Source: Thalassospira povalilytica (lineage in GTDB: Bacteria; Pseudomonadota; Alphaproteobacteria; Rhodospirillales; Thalassospiraceae). From it: 64,000 bases of DNA. A model generated the notes under the pieces. The model saw only the letters and a list, made by a program, of their open reading frames with translations, did not search any database and was not told where the DNA came from. The stretch's first letter is position 1. Every line of letters begins with the position of its first letter. Below are positions 1 through 9,611 of the stretch, in pieces. Location of the stretch: contig NZ_PGTS01000002.1 of assembly GCF_002844235.1 (NCBI RefSeq), positions 558,001-622,000 on the forward strand, read 5' to 3'. The translations under genes were made by a program, and so were the position numbers.

Positions 1-156
1 ATCAACGAAGACGCCAACGCCTTTGACACCGGTTTGGGCCTGAAGGTCTCATCACAAGACGGCGTTCTGGAAGGATTTTTCCAGATCAAGACGCAGTTGG
101 GCCGTGATGACTACAGCCAGACCAGCGGGACCGCCATGGTGCGCGTAAACTTCTAA
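1..156 (+). CDS. Outer-membrane beta-barrel protein, C-terminal fragment
   Basis: The frame is open from the window edge to a TAA at 154-156 and gives 51 residues. Residues alternate between polar and hydrophobic as in amphipathic beta-strands, and the last residue is Phe after Arg-Val-Asn. A terminal aromatic residue is the usual BAM-recognition signal of outer-membrane barrels, including autotransporter beta-domains. The family cannot be fixed from this stub; an autotransporter or a porin-like barrel are both possible. A strong intrinsic terminator begins 38 bases after the stop, which supports a real gene end here. Confidence 0.6.
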   Translation: MNEDANAFDTGLGLKVSSQDGVLEGFFQIKTQLGRDDYSQTSGTAMVRVNF

Positions 157-172
157 TCGATCCAGCCGGATT

Positions 173-1054
173 GTGACGATGAGATATATTTTCAAAAAGG
201 CCAGACACATCTGTCTGGCCTTTTTGTGTTTTAGCACATTGCCTTCCTGCCAGTCACTAACCGCATCTGGCGCATATCGGAATGCAGACAGTCTGGCACT
301 ATCATCCCGTTGGGAAGGGCAATTTTTAGAAACACCACATTTTACGTTGAAATCCTACCTGGCTCCTCAGCGTAATGCCGATGGCCCTATGGTGATTTAT
401 ATAGAGGGTGACGGGTATGCTTGGGTTAAGCAGAACTGGGCATCTCCAGATCCAACGCCACGCAAACCCTTTATGCTTGATGTCGCCCTGCAAGATAGAT
501 TTTATAACGCAGCATATTTGGCAAGACCCTGTCAGTACGTAATAGAGGCAGGCCTTGGCGTAAACTGCCGTACGGCATTGTGGACCGATGCCCGCTTTCA
601 TCGTGTCGTTGTAGCCGATATGAACAACGCCATCGATAAACTGCTCGCACAGCGCAGTCACCGCGGCCTCATTCTTGTAGGTGGTTCTGGAGGGGGGACG
701 ATAGCGATGCTCCTTGCCGCACAGCGAAGTGATATTTCGGCGATCATAACCCTGTCCGGGTTAATCAATCACCAGAGCTGGACCCGTTATCACGATATTT
801 CCCCTCTCGGCCAATCGATGAATCCCGCAGCGTTGTATGCTAAGATTGCCCTAACCAAACAACTTCATCTACTTGCAAGCGAAGATGATGTTATCCCGCC
901 TGAACTATCGAAATATGAACTAAAGAGATTAAGAGATCTATCACCAGCTACTGTTGACTGGCAGGAAGTCTCCGGATTAGATCACAATTGTTGTTGGAGC
1001 AATTACTGGGCAGAGCACTATCAGGATATAATCGGCAGACTTGCGTCAAGATGA
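173..1054 (+). CDS. Putative lipoprotein with alpha/beta-hydrolase fold
   Basis: This 293-residue protein begins with a short basic stretch and a hydrophobic segment ending in a lipobox-like Leu-Pro-Ser-Cys (Cys26), so export and lipidation are likely. The hydrolase core has a Gly-Gly-Ser-Gly-Gly nucleophile elbow at Ser172, an acidic candidate at Asp238/239 and His271 near the C-terminus, which is a plausible Ser-Asp-His triad. An upstream Ile-Glu-Gly-Asp-Gly segment near residue 80 is typical of small bacterial hydrolases of this type. Substrate is unknown. The first start is GTG at 173, with ATG at 179 as an alternative; neither has a strong ribosome-binding site. The signal-peptide codons coincide with the terminator hairpin at 194-225, so expression may need a promoter inside or just before the hairpin, or read-through. 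Confidence 0.7.
   Translation: MTMRYIFKKARHICLAFLCFSTLPSCQSLTASGAYRNADSLALSSRWEGQFLETPHFTLKSYLAPQRNADGPMVIYIEGDGYAWVKQNWASPDPTPRKPFMLDVALQDRFYNAAYLARPCQYVIEAGLGVNCRTALWTDARFHRVVVADMNNAIDKLLAQRSHRGLILVGGSGGGTIAMLLAAQRSDISAIITLSGLINHQSWTRYHDISPLGQSMNPAALYAKIALTKQLHLLASEDDVIPPELSKYELKRLRDLSPATVDWQEVSGLDHNCCWSNYWAEHYQDIIGRLASR
194..225 (+). terminator. Rho-independent terminator of the upstream barrel gene
   Basis: A perfect hairpin has arms AAAAAGGCCAGACA and TGTCTGGCCTTTTT around a CATC loop. The second arm ends in five T residues, so it has the form of an intrinsic terminator on + for the gene ending at 156. It lies inside the coding region proposed for the next gene and encodes part of its signal peptide. 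Confidence 0.85.
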
Positions 1055-1188
1055 TTTGATGCACTTGGCGCCCCTATATCCCGATTATTTATGAGCAGAA
1101 GTCAATGCTGCTCAGACAGTGGATTTGCCGGTCACTTTCAATTCCTGAAACATCGACTAACATAACCCCCAAGAGATGATTTCCTAAT

Positions 1189-2484
1189 ATGTCGTTCAGC
1201 ACGTCACGTATATATTCAATAATAAGTGCTATAGTAGTATCCTCTACTATTTTCCTATGGCCAATTGAATTTGGACCGAACAATTATGACGTTGGCATTA
1301 ATGTATACATTTCCATTGCATCATTTATCATATTTTTACCATACATTTATCGTAATATTGACCCATTTCCGATTATCATATCTGCAATACTACTAACACA
1401 ACACGTTCTATTTTCTCTATATAATGGAATAGATTACCGATCGACAATTATGATTGTGGTATTTATTTTGTATTTTGTGGCCGTGTACTACTCATTGCGA
1501 TTTTGTTTGCAAGACAATTTTCATACTCTTCGATATGCGATACTTACAATGCTCATCGCACAATTATCTTTTCAAGTCTTGGACATATTGGACATCTACC
1601 ATTTGTATGATTTCAATACCGTTCGGATGTATATATTTGGATCCATCGGAAGTACAGGGTTGTATGGCGAAGGATCACATGTTGCACTTTGTTTGGTGCC
1701 TCTGGTCTTCTTAAAAAACCGATATGGCCACCATCTGAATGCAATCAGTATACTAACATCAGTCTCGATAGCATTGGCTGTTTCTGCAACCGCCTTTATT
1801 GGTATTGTATTGCTGACAGTACTATTGATCGTAAAAGTTAACACTTGGCCGCGTCAGGTTGCAGCGCTCGGTTTGGTTGTCGGCTCCATATCTTTGGTCC
1901 TTGTCGGCTGGTACATATTTGGGCTGGAGTTCCTTTCACCTATCGCACGGCGCTTCTATGGTGTCTTCGAAGTTATGACAGGCACAATCGAACCCGGCGT
2001 CAACTTGTCTGCAATGGTGTATGCCAATGGTGTTCATATGGCATTGGCTGGCCTCATGGATATTGTGGGATCCGGCATTGGTAATTTCAGCATTTACTTT
2101 GACGGGGCTGTTGCAAGCTCTGCAATTGAGAGAATATCTCACGGACAGCTCAACAAAGATGACGGTAGCTGCGTCCTACTCAAGTTGATCGGCGAAACCG
2201 GTATATTTGGATTAGCGCTTGTTACCTACTTTGGTCTGAGCTGTCTGGCTATCATCAATAAATTTGGAAATTGCACGATCTCAGTAATTGCATGTTTTCT
2301 GGTGATGGCAGCGATCAGGAGTGCCGGATACTTCCATGGTCCCTTCGTCCTGTCATTCGCACTGGTTGGAGTTCTATGGCAAATGGGTGAAATATGGCCA
2401 AGAACATTTCTCAATCGAAGAACTCCCCTGATTTCCGTTCCAGAACTTCCAGATCCCCACCCGAACACAATACAAAACGGATAG
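1189..2484 (+). CDS. Polytopic membrane protein, Wzy/O-antigen-polymerase-like
   Basis: This 431-residue protein is almost entirely hydrophobic, with roughly ten to twelve predicted membrane spans and a larger loop in the second half (near residues 255-320). That layout, and a Gly-Glu-Gly-Ser-His loop near residue 164, resemble O-antigen polymerases and ligases (Wzy/WaaL superfamily). These proteins have little sequence conservation, so the call rests on topology and on the dTDP-rhamnose genes directly downstream. The gene is markedly AT-rich compared with the window after 6.2 kb, which is common for polysaccharide loci moved by transfer. Substrate and linkage are unknown; a flippase is less likely. 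Confidence 0.55.
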   Translation: MSFSTSRIYSIISAIVVSSTIFLWPIEFGPNNYDVGINVYISIASFIIFLPYIYRNIDPFPIIISAILLTQHVLFSLYNGIDYRSTIMIVVFILYFVAVYYSLRFCLQDNFHTLRYAILTMLIAQLSFQVLDILDIYHLYDFNTVRMYIFGSIGSTGLYGEGSHVALCLVPLVFLKNRYGHHLNAISILTSVSIALAVSATAFIGIVLLTVLLIVKVNTWPRQVAALGLVVGSISLVLVGWYIFGLEFLSPIARRFYGVFEVMTGTIEPGVNLSAMVYANGVHMALAGLMDIVGSGIGNFSIYFDGAVASSAIERISHGQLNKDDGSCVLLKLIGETGIFGLALVTYFGLSCLAIINKFGNCTISVIACFLVMAAIRSAGYFHGPFVLSFALVGVLWQMGEIWPRTFLNRRTPLISVPELPDPHPNTIQNG

Positions 2485-2595
2485 AACAGGGCGGCATTTT
2501 GCGCATACACAATTCCAAAAAGGGAATACTTATGCGAATTCACGCCACGTATATTTACGTAACTGGTGTTTTTAACTTAAATTTTTAGGGAATCA

Positions 2596-3660
2596 ATGAG
2601 GATTATTGTAACGGGTGGCGCCGGATTTATAGGTTCTGCTGTTTGCCGGCTCCTCATCAGAAAAGGCAATTGTAAGGTGTTGAATCTCGACAAACTTACT
2701 TACGCCGCAGACTTACGCTCGCTAAACAGCATCTCGGAAAATCCGAACTATTCATTCACAAAGGAAGATATTTGCAACGGCCCGCAGATCGCGAAATTAT
2801 TTGAGACTTTCCAACCAACAGCGGTAATACATTTGGCAGCCGAGAGCCATGTAGATCGCTCAATTGATGGACCTGCGGAGTTTATGAAGACGAACATCTT
2901 CGGCACATTTAGCCTGCTCGAAGCTGCTCGTGCGTACTTTTACGGCCTGAATGCCGTCGAGCGATCACAATTTAGGTTCGTACACGTTTCTACAGACGAA
3001 GTCTTTGGCACACTTGGCAGCACAGACCTGTTTAAAGAGAACACACCATATGCACCGAATTCTCCGTATGCGGCCAGTAAGGCTAGTTCGGACCATTTGG
3101 TACGCGCATGGCACCATACCTATGAATTGCCGGTCATCATCTGCAATTGTACAAACAACTACGGACCATTCCAGTTCCCAGAAAAGCTTATCCCGCTAAT
3201 GATCATAAATTCCCTGTTGGGAAAAAAACTGCCTATATACGGAACCGGCCAGAATGTAAGAGACTGGCTGCACGTTGAAGACCACGCCCTTGCTTTGTTT
3301 ACCATTTTGGCCAAAGGCGTTGTCGGCGAAAGTTATAACATCGGCAGTCGTAATGAACGCTCCAATCTGGATGTCGCCCGAAGAATCTTTGGTTTAGTTC
3401 AAGACCGATTTCCGATATCAGGGTTTAGCAATTTTGAAGAGGCTTCAGAGTTTATTGCCGACCGCCCTGGTCACGACTGGCGCTACGCAATTGACCCAAG
3501 CAAACTTGCCAAAACTCTGGACTGGCAACCAGTATACGACTTTGAGACCGGTCTTATGAGCACTGTAAACTGGTATATCGAAAATCGAGACTGGTGGGAG
3601 CCAATCGTCGAAACAAAATATCCCGGCAATCGACTGGGCACGGGGAAGGGCGATGACTGA
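2596..3660 (+). CDS. rmlB: dTDP-glucose 4,6-dehydratase
   Basis: RmlB converts dTDP-glucose to dTDP-4-keto-6-deoxyglucose, the second step of dTDP-L-rhamnose synthesis, in the cytoplasm. The 354-residue protein is an extended short-chain dehydrogenase. The NAD-binding Gly-Gly-Ala-Gly-Phe-Ile-Gly motif is at residues 7-13, the Thr-Asp-Glu catalytic group at 133-135 and the Tyr-x3-Lys pair at Tyr158/Lys162. Length is normal. ATG at 2596 follows an AGGGA ribosome-binding site. It overlaps rmlD by 8 bases, indicating translational coupling in an rmlB-rmlD-rmlA operon. Confidence 0.97.
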   Translation: MRIIVTGGAGFIGSAVCRLLIRKGNCKVLNLDKLTYAADLRSLNSISENPNYSFTKEDICNGPQIAKLFETFQPTAVIHLAAESHVDRSIDGPAEFMKTNIFGTFSLLEAARAYFYGLNAVERSQFRFVHVSTDEVFGTLGSTDLFKENTPYAPNSPYAASKASSDHLVRAWHHTYELPVIICNCTNNYGPFQFPEKLIPLMIINSLLGKKLPIYGTGQNVRDWLHVEDHALALFTILAKGVVGESYNIGSRNERSNLDVARRIFGLVQDRFPISGFSNFEEASEFIADRPGHDWRYAIDPSKLAKTLDWQPVYDFETGLMSTVNWYIENRDWWEPIVETKYPGNRLGTGKGDD

Positions 3661-4564
3661 AACTTTGGTATTCGGAAGAAACGGCCAACTCGGTCAAAGC
3701 ATGGCGGCTTGCAGCCACCACTACCCTGAGCTGCAACTAAAGTTTGCGAGTCGGAACGAATGCGATTTCACAGATCTCGATAGTATTCTTAGAATAATCG
3801 ACAACGAAGAGCCTGATGCAATTGTCAACACTGCTGCTTATACTGCAGTCGACCTTGCAGAAACCAACAGTGATATAGCAAAACTCGTCAATTGCGAGGC
3901 TGTTCGAACCATCGCTCTAGCTGCAGCTAAACGTTCACTGCCAGTGGTCCATATCTCAACAGACTATGTTTTTGACGGGCAGGGGGCTTTTCCCTATCGG
4001 GAAACTGATAAGGTCGGGCCACTTGGCATATACGGACAAACAAAGTTAGCTGGAGAAATTGCTCTTAGCTCTGTCACCGACGCACACCTTATTTTCCGAA
4101 CTGCATGGGGTTACAGCCCATATGGTGACAACTTCCTGAAAACAATCATGCGATTGCTAAGTACAAAAAACGAAATCGCAGTGGTTGATGACCAAACAGG
4201 CTGTCCAACATCTTTCCTCGATCTAGCTGCAGCCATTTTAAACATACTCCCAGCCATAACCCGTCCGGGATTTGACAAGTTTGGGACCTATCATTTGTGC
4301 TCCGATGCCCCAATGACCTGGTATCAGTTTTCCATGAAAATCCAAGCGGAAGCATCCAGAATATTGGGGGACAGTTGGTCTGGCACAGAGTGTAAAATCA
4401 AACCGGTTACCAGCGAGAGCTTTCAACAACCGGCCAGCCGTCCCGTGAATTCAGTGATGGCAACAGACAAATTCAAAGCATGTTTCGGGTTTGGTTTACC
4501 TGCATTTCGTCAGAGCCTGATCACAACGCTGACAAAACTTTCAGAAGGTCAAGATCATGCGTAA
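3653..4564 (+). CDS. rmlD: dTDP-4-dehydrorhamnose reductase
   Basis: RmlD makes the last reduction to dTDP-L-rhamnose. The 303-residue short-chain dehydrogenase has the nucleotide-binding Gly-Arg-Asn-Gly-Gln-Leu-Gly motif at residues 8-14, the conserved Ser-Thr-Asp-Tyr-Val-Phe-Asp-Gly stretch near 102-109 and the catalytic Tyr127/Lys131 pair in Tyr-Gly-Gln-Thr-Lys. It overlaps both neighbours by 8 bases, so the three genes are read as one unit. Length is typical. Confidence 0.95.
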   Translation: MTETLVFGRNGQLGQSMAACSHHYPELQLKFASRNECDFTDLDSILRIIDNEEPDAIVNTAAYTAVDLAETNSDIAKLVNCEAVRTIALAAAKRSLPVVHISTDYVFDGQGAFPYRETDKVGPLGIYGQTKLAGEIALSSVTDAHLIFRTAWGYSPYGDNFLKTIMRLLSTKNEIAVVDDQTGCPTSFLDLAAAILNILPAITRPGFDKFGTYHLCSDAPMTWYQFSMKIQAEASRILGDSWSGTECKIKPVTSESFQQPASRPVNSVMATDKFKACFGFGLPAFRQSLITTLTKLSEGQDHA

Positions 4565-5438
4565 AGGCATCATCCTCGCTGGTGGAATAGGAAGCAGGCT
4601 ATACCCATCAACCTTGGTTACGTCAAAGCAGCTGCAACCTGTCTATGACAAGCCTATGATCTATTATCCGCTGACAACGCTCATGCTCGCAGGGATACGG
4701 GAAATATTGATCATAAGCACGCCAAGAGATGTGCCACTATTTCGTGAGCTTTTGGGCGACGGCAACAAATGGGGTATCCGGCTGGAATATGCAGTCCAGC
4801 ATTCGCCGAAAGGGCTGGCGGATGCATTTATTGTTGGCTCTGAATTTATTGGAAGTGATCCATGCTGCCTGATTTTAGGCGACAATATCTATTTCGGCCA
4901 CGGTTTGACCGATTTGCTCACGAACGCCGCGCGACAATCAAGTGGTGCAACTGTGTTTGCCTATTTTGTACAAAATCCGGAGCGCTATGGGGTTGTAGAG
5001 TTTGACGGCGATGGTAAAGCGATCGATATAATTGAGAAGCCAACCAAGCCGCGGTCAAACTTTGCAGTCACCGGGTTGTATTTTTACGACCCCGAGGTGG
5101 TCGAGATCGCACGCTCTATTAAGCCGTCGGGAAGAGGGGAGCTTGAAATCACGGATGTGAACAAAGCATATCTAAAAAACGGCAATTTGGCTGTCCAGAA
5201 GTTAGGACGCGGATATGCGTGGCTTGATGCTGGCACACATGACACCATGCTCGACGCTGCCAACTTTGTTCGAACTATTGAGAGCCGTCAAAGTCTTAAA
5301 ATTGCTTGCCCGGAAGAAATTGCTCTAAGGACCGGAATGATTACCGTTTCTAAATTTGAGAAACTTGCAAATGAATTCGGCGCAGGATCATACAAAGACT
5401 ATCTGAATTTGGTGTTGCACACTTACGAACATGGGTGA
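4557..5438 (+). CDS. rmlA: Glucose-1-phosphate thymidylyltransferase
   Basis: RmlA joins glucose-1-phosphate and dTTP to give dTDP-glucose, the first committed step of the rhamnose pathway and its usual feedback-control point. The 293-residue protein starts with the sugar-nucleotidyltransferase signature Gly-Gly-x-Gly-Ser-Arg-Leu-x-Pro at residues 9-17, followed by the conserved Ser-Lys-Gln-Leu-x-Pro-Val-Tyr-Asp-Lys-Pro block. Length and motif order match the family. It is the last + gene of the cluster; its stop lies only 7 bases from the stop of the convergent rmlC. Confidence 0.97.
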   Translation: MRKGIILAGGIGSRLYPSTLVTSKQLQPVYDKPMIYYPLTTLMLAGIREILIISTPRDVPLFRELLGDGNKWGIRLEYAVQHSPKGLADAFIVGSEFIGSDPCCLILGDNIYFGHGLTDLLTNAARQSSGATVFAYFVQNPERYGVVEFDGDGKAIDIIEKPTKPRSNFAVTGLYFYDPEVVEIARSIKPSGRGELEITDVNKAYLKNGNLAVQKLGRGYAWLDAGTHDTMLDAANFVRTIESRQSLKIACPEEIALRTGMITVSKFEKLANEFGAGSYKDYLNLVLHTYEHG

Positions 5439-5445
5439 GGTGTCA

Positions 5446-6003
5446 TCAAAAATCCGGACACTGGCAATATGCAGCAAAACTCATCGGTTGCATGTCTTTA
5501 TCTGAGAGAGTTACTGCGCCTTCAGAAATCCGCCACTCGATTTTAAGTGCGGGGTCATTCCAGGCGATAGATTTCTCTAACTCAGGAGCATATCGCGCTG
5601 AAACTTTGTAGTTCACTTCCGTGTTTTCTTCCAACGTTACAAACCCATGCGCAAAGCCTTTGGGAATGTATATCTGGTTCCACGCCTGCGCACTTATTTC
5701 TGCCGACACCCATCGCCCAAACGTTTCTGAATTTTTTCGGATATCGACGGCAACATCAAGGATTGTTCCCCTGACAACACGTACAAGTTTGGCTTGTGCA
5801 AACGGACTGCATTGATAATGCAGACCTCGGATGACGCCGACCGCTCTAGAAAGAGAGTGGTTATCCTGAACGAACTCTTCCTGTATTCCAATTTTTTCGT
5901 AGGTGGACTTGTTATAGATCTCAGAGAAGAACCCTCGATCATCATCAAATTTGGCAGGATAGAGAACTTTAACGTCTGGAATTTCAAGCGCCTTAATCTT
6001 CAT
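5446..6003 (-). CDS. rmlC: dTDP-4-dehydrorhamnose 3,5-epimerase
   Basis: RmlC performs the double epimerisation between RmlB and RmlD. The protein has the cupin core with Arg-Gly-Leu-His-Tyr-Gln (catalytic His62), Lys72 and Tyr132, which match the RmlC active site. I chose ATG at 6003 (185 residues), preceded by a purine-rich AGAGAAAG; a TTG five codons upstream would give 190 residues. The gene is separate and convergent with rmlBDA, whereas the four genes are usually co-directional, so it has its own promoter in the AT-rich 6004-6244 stretch. The function is clear; only the orientation is unusual. Confidence 0.95.
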   Translation of the reverse strand: MKIKALEIPDVKVLYPAKFDDDRGFFSEIYNKSTYEKIGIQEEFVQDNHSLSRAVGVIRGLHYQCSPFAQAKLVRVVRGTILDVAVDIRKNSETFGRWVSAEISAQAWNQIYIPKGFAHGFVTLEENTEVNYKVSARYAPELEKSIAWNDPALKIEWRISEGAVTLSDKDMQPMSFAAYCQCPDF

Positions 6004-6244
6004 CAACTTTCTCTTCAACAGGTAAACCAGTAACTACCAACTCTGTATTCCTAGTACATTTCTTGACGGCATTGAACAAGGCTGTCCGCTGGCAAGGGGT
6101 ACCTCACTTAGTTCTATAATATATATTATGACAAATATTTATAAATAGCATTTATGGAGAAATATATAATCTCTTCAATTCACTGCATTCTATTATCTCA
6201 CGCAATGCATTGAGTTTGATGCCTGCGCACAGATGCTCCCGCTG

Positions 6245-7645
6245 CTATGAACTGCGTTTGAATGAAATGCTGAACACACACCCGCTGTTGCGTTCGGGCT
6301 GTGTTAATTTCACTTTGGTGTCGTGACGTGCAGCAATTTCTTTGACGATCGACAGGCCAAGGCCGCAACCCTCTTCCTGACCGGATTCACTCATCCGATA
6401 GAACCGTTTGAAAACATCCTTGTGATGTTCAATCGGAATGCCCGGGCCATTGTCCTCGACGCTTAGCCGCACGAACCCCGGTTTTCGATCATTTTCAAGA
6501 CGCACCGTCACCGCACTGCCATCCGGGCAATAGATCAGCGCGTTATGCACCAGGTTTTTAAGAAGTTCTTCAATCAGGGTTGCGTCACCCATAATCAATA
6601 CCGGCTCTGTCAGGCCCTCGTACCCAAGATCAATGCCGTTTTCGATCGCAGCTGGAACCTTTGCACTGGTCACCGCACGTGTGATGGCACAGAGATCGAT
6701 TTTTTCAAACGGACGTCCGGCCAGGCCTTCGGGTGCTGCACGCGCAGACGCCAATAACTGATTGGCCAGATGTGAGGTTTGTCGGGTTGAAGACGCGATG
6801 GTTTCCATGATTTGGCGCATTTTTTCCGGATCATCTTCCCGCTGGCCAAGTTCTGCCTGGGTTCGCAATGCCGCCAAGGGAGTCCGCAGCTGGTGGGCTG
6901 CATCCGCTGTAAAGCGCTGCATGGTCTTGAGGCTGTTTTCAAGGCGTCCGAACAGCTGATTGATCGCTCCTACAAGATGTCGCACTTCGGTCGGAACGTC
7001 ATGCAAGATGGGTCGCAAATCGGTTGGCGAGCGACGGTTCAAGGCTTCTTCAAGCCGTGTTAGCGGCTTAAGACCCTGACCGATCCCGAACCAGACAATG
7101 ATTGCGGCAAGCATGATCAGCACAATCTGACGTGCAGCAGCACTGGCCAGAATATCCTCGCTCAGACTGGTTCTGGTACCCATTGTTTCCGCCACAAGAA
7201 CCTGAAAACGCGTTGCTTTTCGAACACTTGCAACATATCGCGACAATGCACCAATGCGCACCGGTTCACCATTATAGACCGCATCATAAAATACCGGTTC
7301 TTCGCGCAGCGGCAGCAAACGGTCCGGCACCGGGGGCAAGTCTTCGTATCCGGTGATGAATTCGCCCTGCCCGGTACTTACCTGATAAAATACCCGGTCT
7401 TCGGCCGCACTTGTCAGCATCTCAAGCGCGACATAGGGAACATCAACCTCGATCTTCCCGCCGATCATGACCACGCGATCTGCAATGGCCAATGCAGAAC
7501 TTAAAAGTGCCCTGTCAAATGCCTGGTTTGTCGACCTAACAGCGTTGCTGCGCACTTCAAGCAACATCAATGAACTGATCACCAAAAGCGGTATCAGCAG
7601 CCAGATGACAAGCCTGCGTCTAAGAGATCCGTTACGCCATTTCAT
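6245..7645 (-). CDS. TctE-like sensor histidine kinase
   Basis: This 466-residue inner-membrane kinase has a first membrane span at about residues 13-29, a periplasmic region of some 135 residues, and a second span near 170-190. A HAMP-like linker follows, then a HisKA domain with the phospho-acceptor His251 in His-Gln-Leu-Arg-Thr-Pro, then an ATPase domain with the Asp-Asn-Gly-Pro-Gly-Ile-Pro box. The periplasmic region resembles the sensor domain of TctE-type kinases, which respond to tricarboxylates directly or through a binding protein. It overlaps the response-regulator gene by 4 bases, so the two are a cognate pair. The nearby TctCBA transporter supports a carboxylate signal, but the ligand is inferred. 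Confidence 0.88.
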   Translation of the reverse strand: MKWRNGSLRRRLVIWLLIPLLVISSLMLLEVRSNAVRSTNQAFDRALLSSALAIADRVVMIGGKIEVDVPYVALEMLTSAAEDRVFYQVSTGQGEFITGYEDLPPVPDRLLPLREEPVFYDAVYNGEPVRIGALSRYVASVRKATRFQVLVAETMGTRTSLSEDILASAAARQIVLIMLAAIIVWFGIGQGLKPLTRLEEALNRRSPTDLRPILHDVPTEVRHLVGAINQLFGRLENSLKTMQRFTADAAHQLRTPLAALRTQAELGQREDDPEKMRQIMETIASSTRQTSHLANQLLASARAAPEGLAGRPFEKIDLCAITRAVTSAKVPAAIENGIDLGYEGLTEPVLIMGDATLIEELLKNLVHNALIYCPDGSAVTVRLENDRKPGFVRLSVEDNGPGIPIEHHKDVFKRFYRMSESGQEEGCGLGLSIVKEIAARHDTKVKLTQPERNSGCVFSISFKRSS

Positions 7646-8307
7646 GTCTTTTTCAACAAATATCCAAGCCCGCGAACCGTCTGGATTTTGACGTCGGCTG
7701 TTTCGACACGCTTGCGCAGCCGGCTGATATAAAGTTCGACCGCATTTGCACTGATATCGTCTTCAAATCCGGCCAACTGGTCTGCAATTTGTTCCTTGCT
7801 CAGAACATGACCGACCCGCAACAGCAAGATTTCAAGGATATTGAGCTCGCGGCGTGGAATATCGACGTCATTGCCGTCAATCATGACGCGGCGGGCAACC
7901 GTATCGAAAGTCACTTGGCCGCATTTGATCTGGGTGTTGTGCGTACCCGCATGACGGCGCATCAGCGCCCTCACCCGTGCTTCAAGCTCGACAAGCTCAA
8001 ACGGTTTGGCCAGATAATCGTCGGCGCCAAGATCAAGTCCCTTCACCCGGTCTTCGATATCGCCACGCGCCGTCAGGATCAAAACGGCACTTTCCGCCCC
8101 CCGATGACGCAACCGCCGCAGGATTTCAAGCCCGTCGAGCTTCGGAAGGTTGAGATCAAGCACCACAAGCCCGTATTCCTGCGTCCGCAGGATATCGTCG
8201 GCTTCCTCGCCATCGGCAATGATATCAACCGCATAACCCGATTGCCTTAAAGACTGTGCAATCCCGTCAGCCAGTGCGGCGTGATCTTCGACGACAAGGA
8301 CTCTCAT
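7642..8307 (-). CDS. TctD/OmpR-family response regulator
   Basis: The 221-residue protein has a receiver domain with acidic residues Glu7/Asp8, phospho-acceptor Asp51 and conserved Lys101. It is joined to an OmpR/PhoB-type winged-helix DNA-binding domain (about residues 125-220). It is the first gene of a two-gene operon with the kinase. The divergent 151-bp spacer to the binding-protein gene at 8459 probably carries both promoters. A direct repeat with 11-bp periodicity upstream of tctC (12556-12573) is the kind of site this family binds, so tctCBA is a plausible target. Family is certain; the regulon is inferred. Confidence 0.9.
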   Translation of the reverse strand: MRVLVVEDHAALADGIAQSLRQSGYAVDIIADGEEADDILRTQEYGLVVLDLNLPKLDGLEILRRLRHRGAESAVLILTARGDIEDRVKGLDLGADDYLAKPFELVELEARVRALMRRHAGTHNTQIKCGQVTFDTVARRVMIDGNDVDIPRRELNILEILLLRVGHVLSKEQIADQLAGFEDDISANAVELYISRLRKRVETADVKIQTVRGLGYLLKKT

Positions 8308-8458
8308 TGTTTGTGTTACTCTTCCCTGATAAACCGTTCTACGGCGTTGTTATGCTTTGCCGTTCTTGGTATTGGCTTTGATATGGCCGTTTATGTTGAA
8401 ACGCTTTGCCCGTATCCAGCCAGTCGTCTCTGGCCGACCGTGACATAGAGTATCCGAA

Positions 8459-9583
8459 ATGACCCTGGGCCGTACCATTATTCGTTTATGTGCCATCGTG
8501 GTTGCGATGCAAGCATCTTCTGCATTGGCGGAAGTCTTTACCTTTGCCCCGCTGCGAACATCCCAGATTTCCGACCCGGAACAGTCACTTTTATCACCCG
8601 ATACCCCGTCCGCGGTTATTTACGGTTCTGCCGATATTGGCGCATTTTCCCCGGTCATCGAAGCGTTTCAGCAAGAAAACCCATATGTTGGTGTCGAATA
8701 TCATCAGCTTCAAACCCTTGAAATGTATGACATGACACTGGCACAGCGTGCCAATGACGAACCAAATGCCGATCTGATCATCAGTTCGTCCATGGACTTG
8801 CAGATGAAACTGGCCAATGACGGCTATGCCATTTCACATCAAAGCAGCCAGACGCGCGCCTTGCCACATTGGGCGCGCTGGCGCAACGAAGCCTTTGCCG
8901 TAACGCAGGAACCCGCCGTCATTGCCTACAACCGGGCATTTTTTCGCGAACACAATCTTGAACCGCCCAGAACCCGCGATGCCTTCATCGAACTCCTGAC
9001 CAAACATGATGATCTGTTCAGTGAGAAGGTTACCACCTATGACATTGAACGAAGCGGGGTTGGTTTTCTGTTTCTGGCCCGCGATGAACGCTTCTTTCCG
9101 GGTATCTGGGATTTCGTGCGCACACTTGGCCAGTCGAAGGTGAAGCTTTATTCCAACACGTCACCAATGCTGGAAAAAATCGCCGATGGGCAGGTGGTGC
9201 TTGGGTACAATCTTCTTGGCTCCTATGCTGAGACGTTCAGCCATCGCAACCCGAACCTTGGCGTTATCCTGCCCGACGACTTTATTGTCGTGTATTCGCG
9301 GATTGCCATCATTCCGCGCGACGCACAGAACCCCGACCTTGGTGCCCGTTTCCTCGACTTCATGTTATCGATCAAGGGCCAAAGCGTTCTGCAAAGCGAG
9401 GGCAATTTCAACCCGGTCCGCGCCGATGTCCCGCAAAGCCCGTTCTCGTCGCTGATTTTTGACCGTTACGGCGAACGGGTACGTTCTTTTCCAGTCGGTC
9501 CGGGTCTTCTGGTCTATCTTGATCAGGCCAAGCGCCAGCGCTTTATTCGCCGTTGGCAGGATTCCTTGCTAAACCGTCGCTAA
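8459..9583 (+). CDS. Periplasmic solute-binding protein (FbpA/AfuA-like)
   Basis: This 374-residue exported protein has a cleavable signal peptide ending near Ala-Leu-Ala at residue 24. The mature region has the layout of type II periplasmic binding proteins of the iron(III)/phosphoglycerate class, with conserved segments Ala-Asp-Leu-Ile-Ile-Ser-Ser near 105 and a Val-Ile-Ala-Tyr-Asn-Arg hinge near 155. There is no ABC permease or ATPase gene beside it. It is divergent from the two-component system, an arrangement seen when such proteins deliver a ligand to a TctE-type kinase rather than serve a transporter. Ligand unknown. Alternatively it serves an ABC system encoded elsewhere. Confidence 0.75.
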   Translation: MTLGRTIIRLCAIVVAMQASSALAEVFTFAPLRTSQISDPEQSLLSPDTPSAVIYGSADIGAFSPVIEAFQQENPYVGVEYHQLQTLEMYDMTLAQRANDEPNADLIISSSMDLQMKLANDGYAISHQSSQTRALPHWARWRNEAFAVTQEPAVIAYNRAFFREHNLEPPRTRDAFIELLTKHDDLFSEKVTTYDIERSGVGFLFLARDERFFPGIWDFVRTLGQSKVKLYSNTSPMLEKIADGQVVLGYNLLGSYAETFSHRNPNLGVILPDDFIVVYSRIAIIPRDAQNPDLGARFLDFMLSIKGQSVLQSEGNFNPVRADVPQSPFSSLIFDRYGERVRSFPVGPGLLVYLDQAKRQRFIRRWQDSLLNRR

Positions 9584-9611
9584 GGCACCCTGCCCGGCAT
9601 TCATTCCGTCA

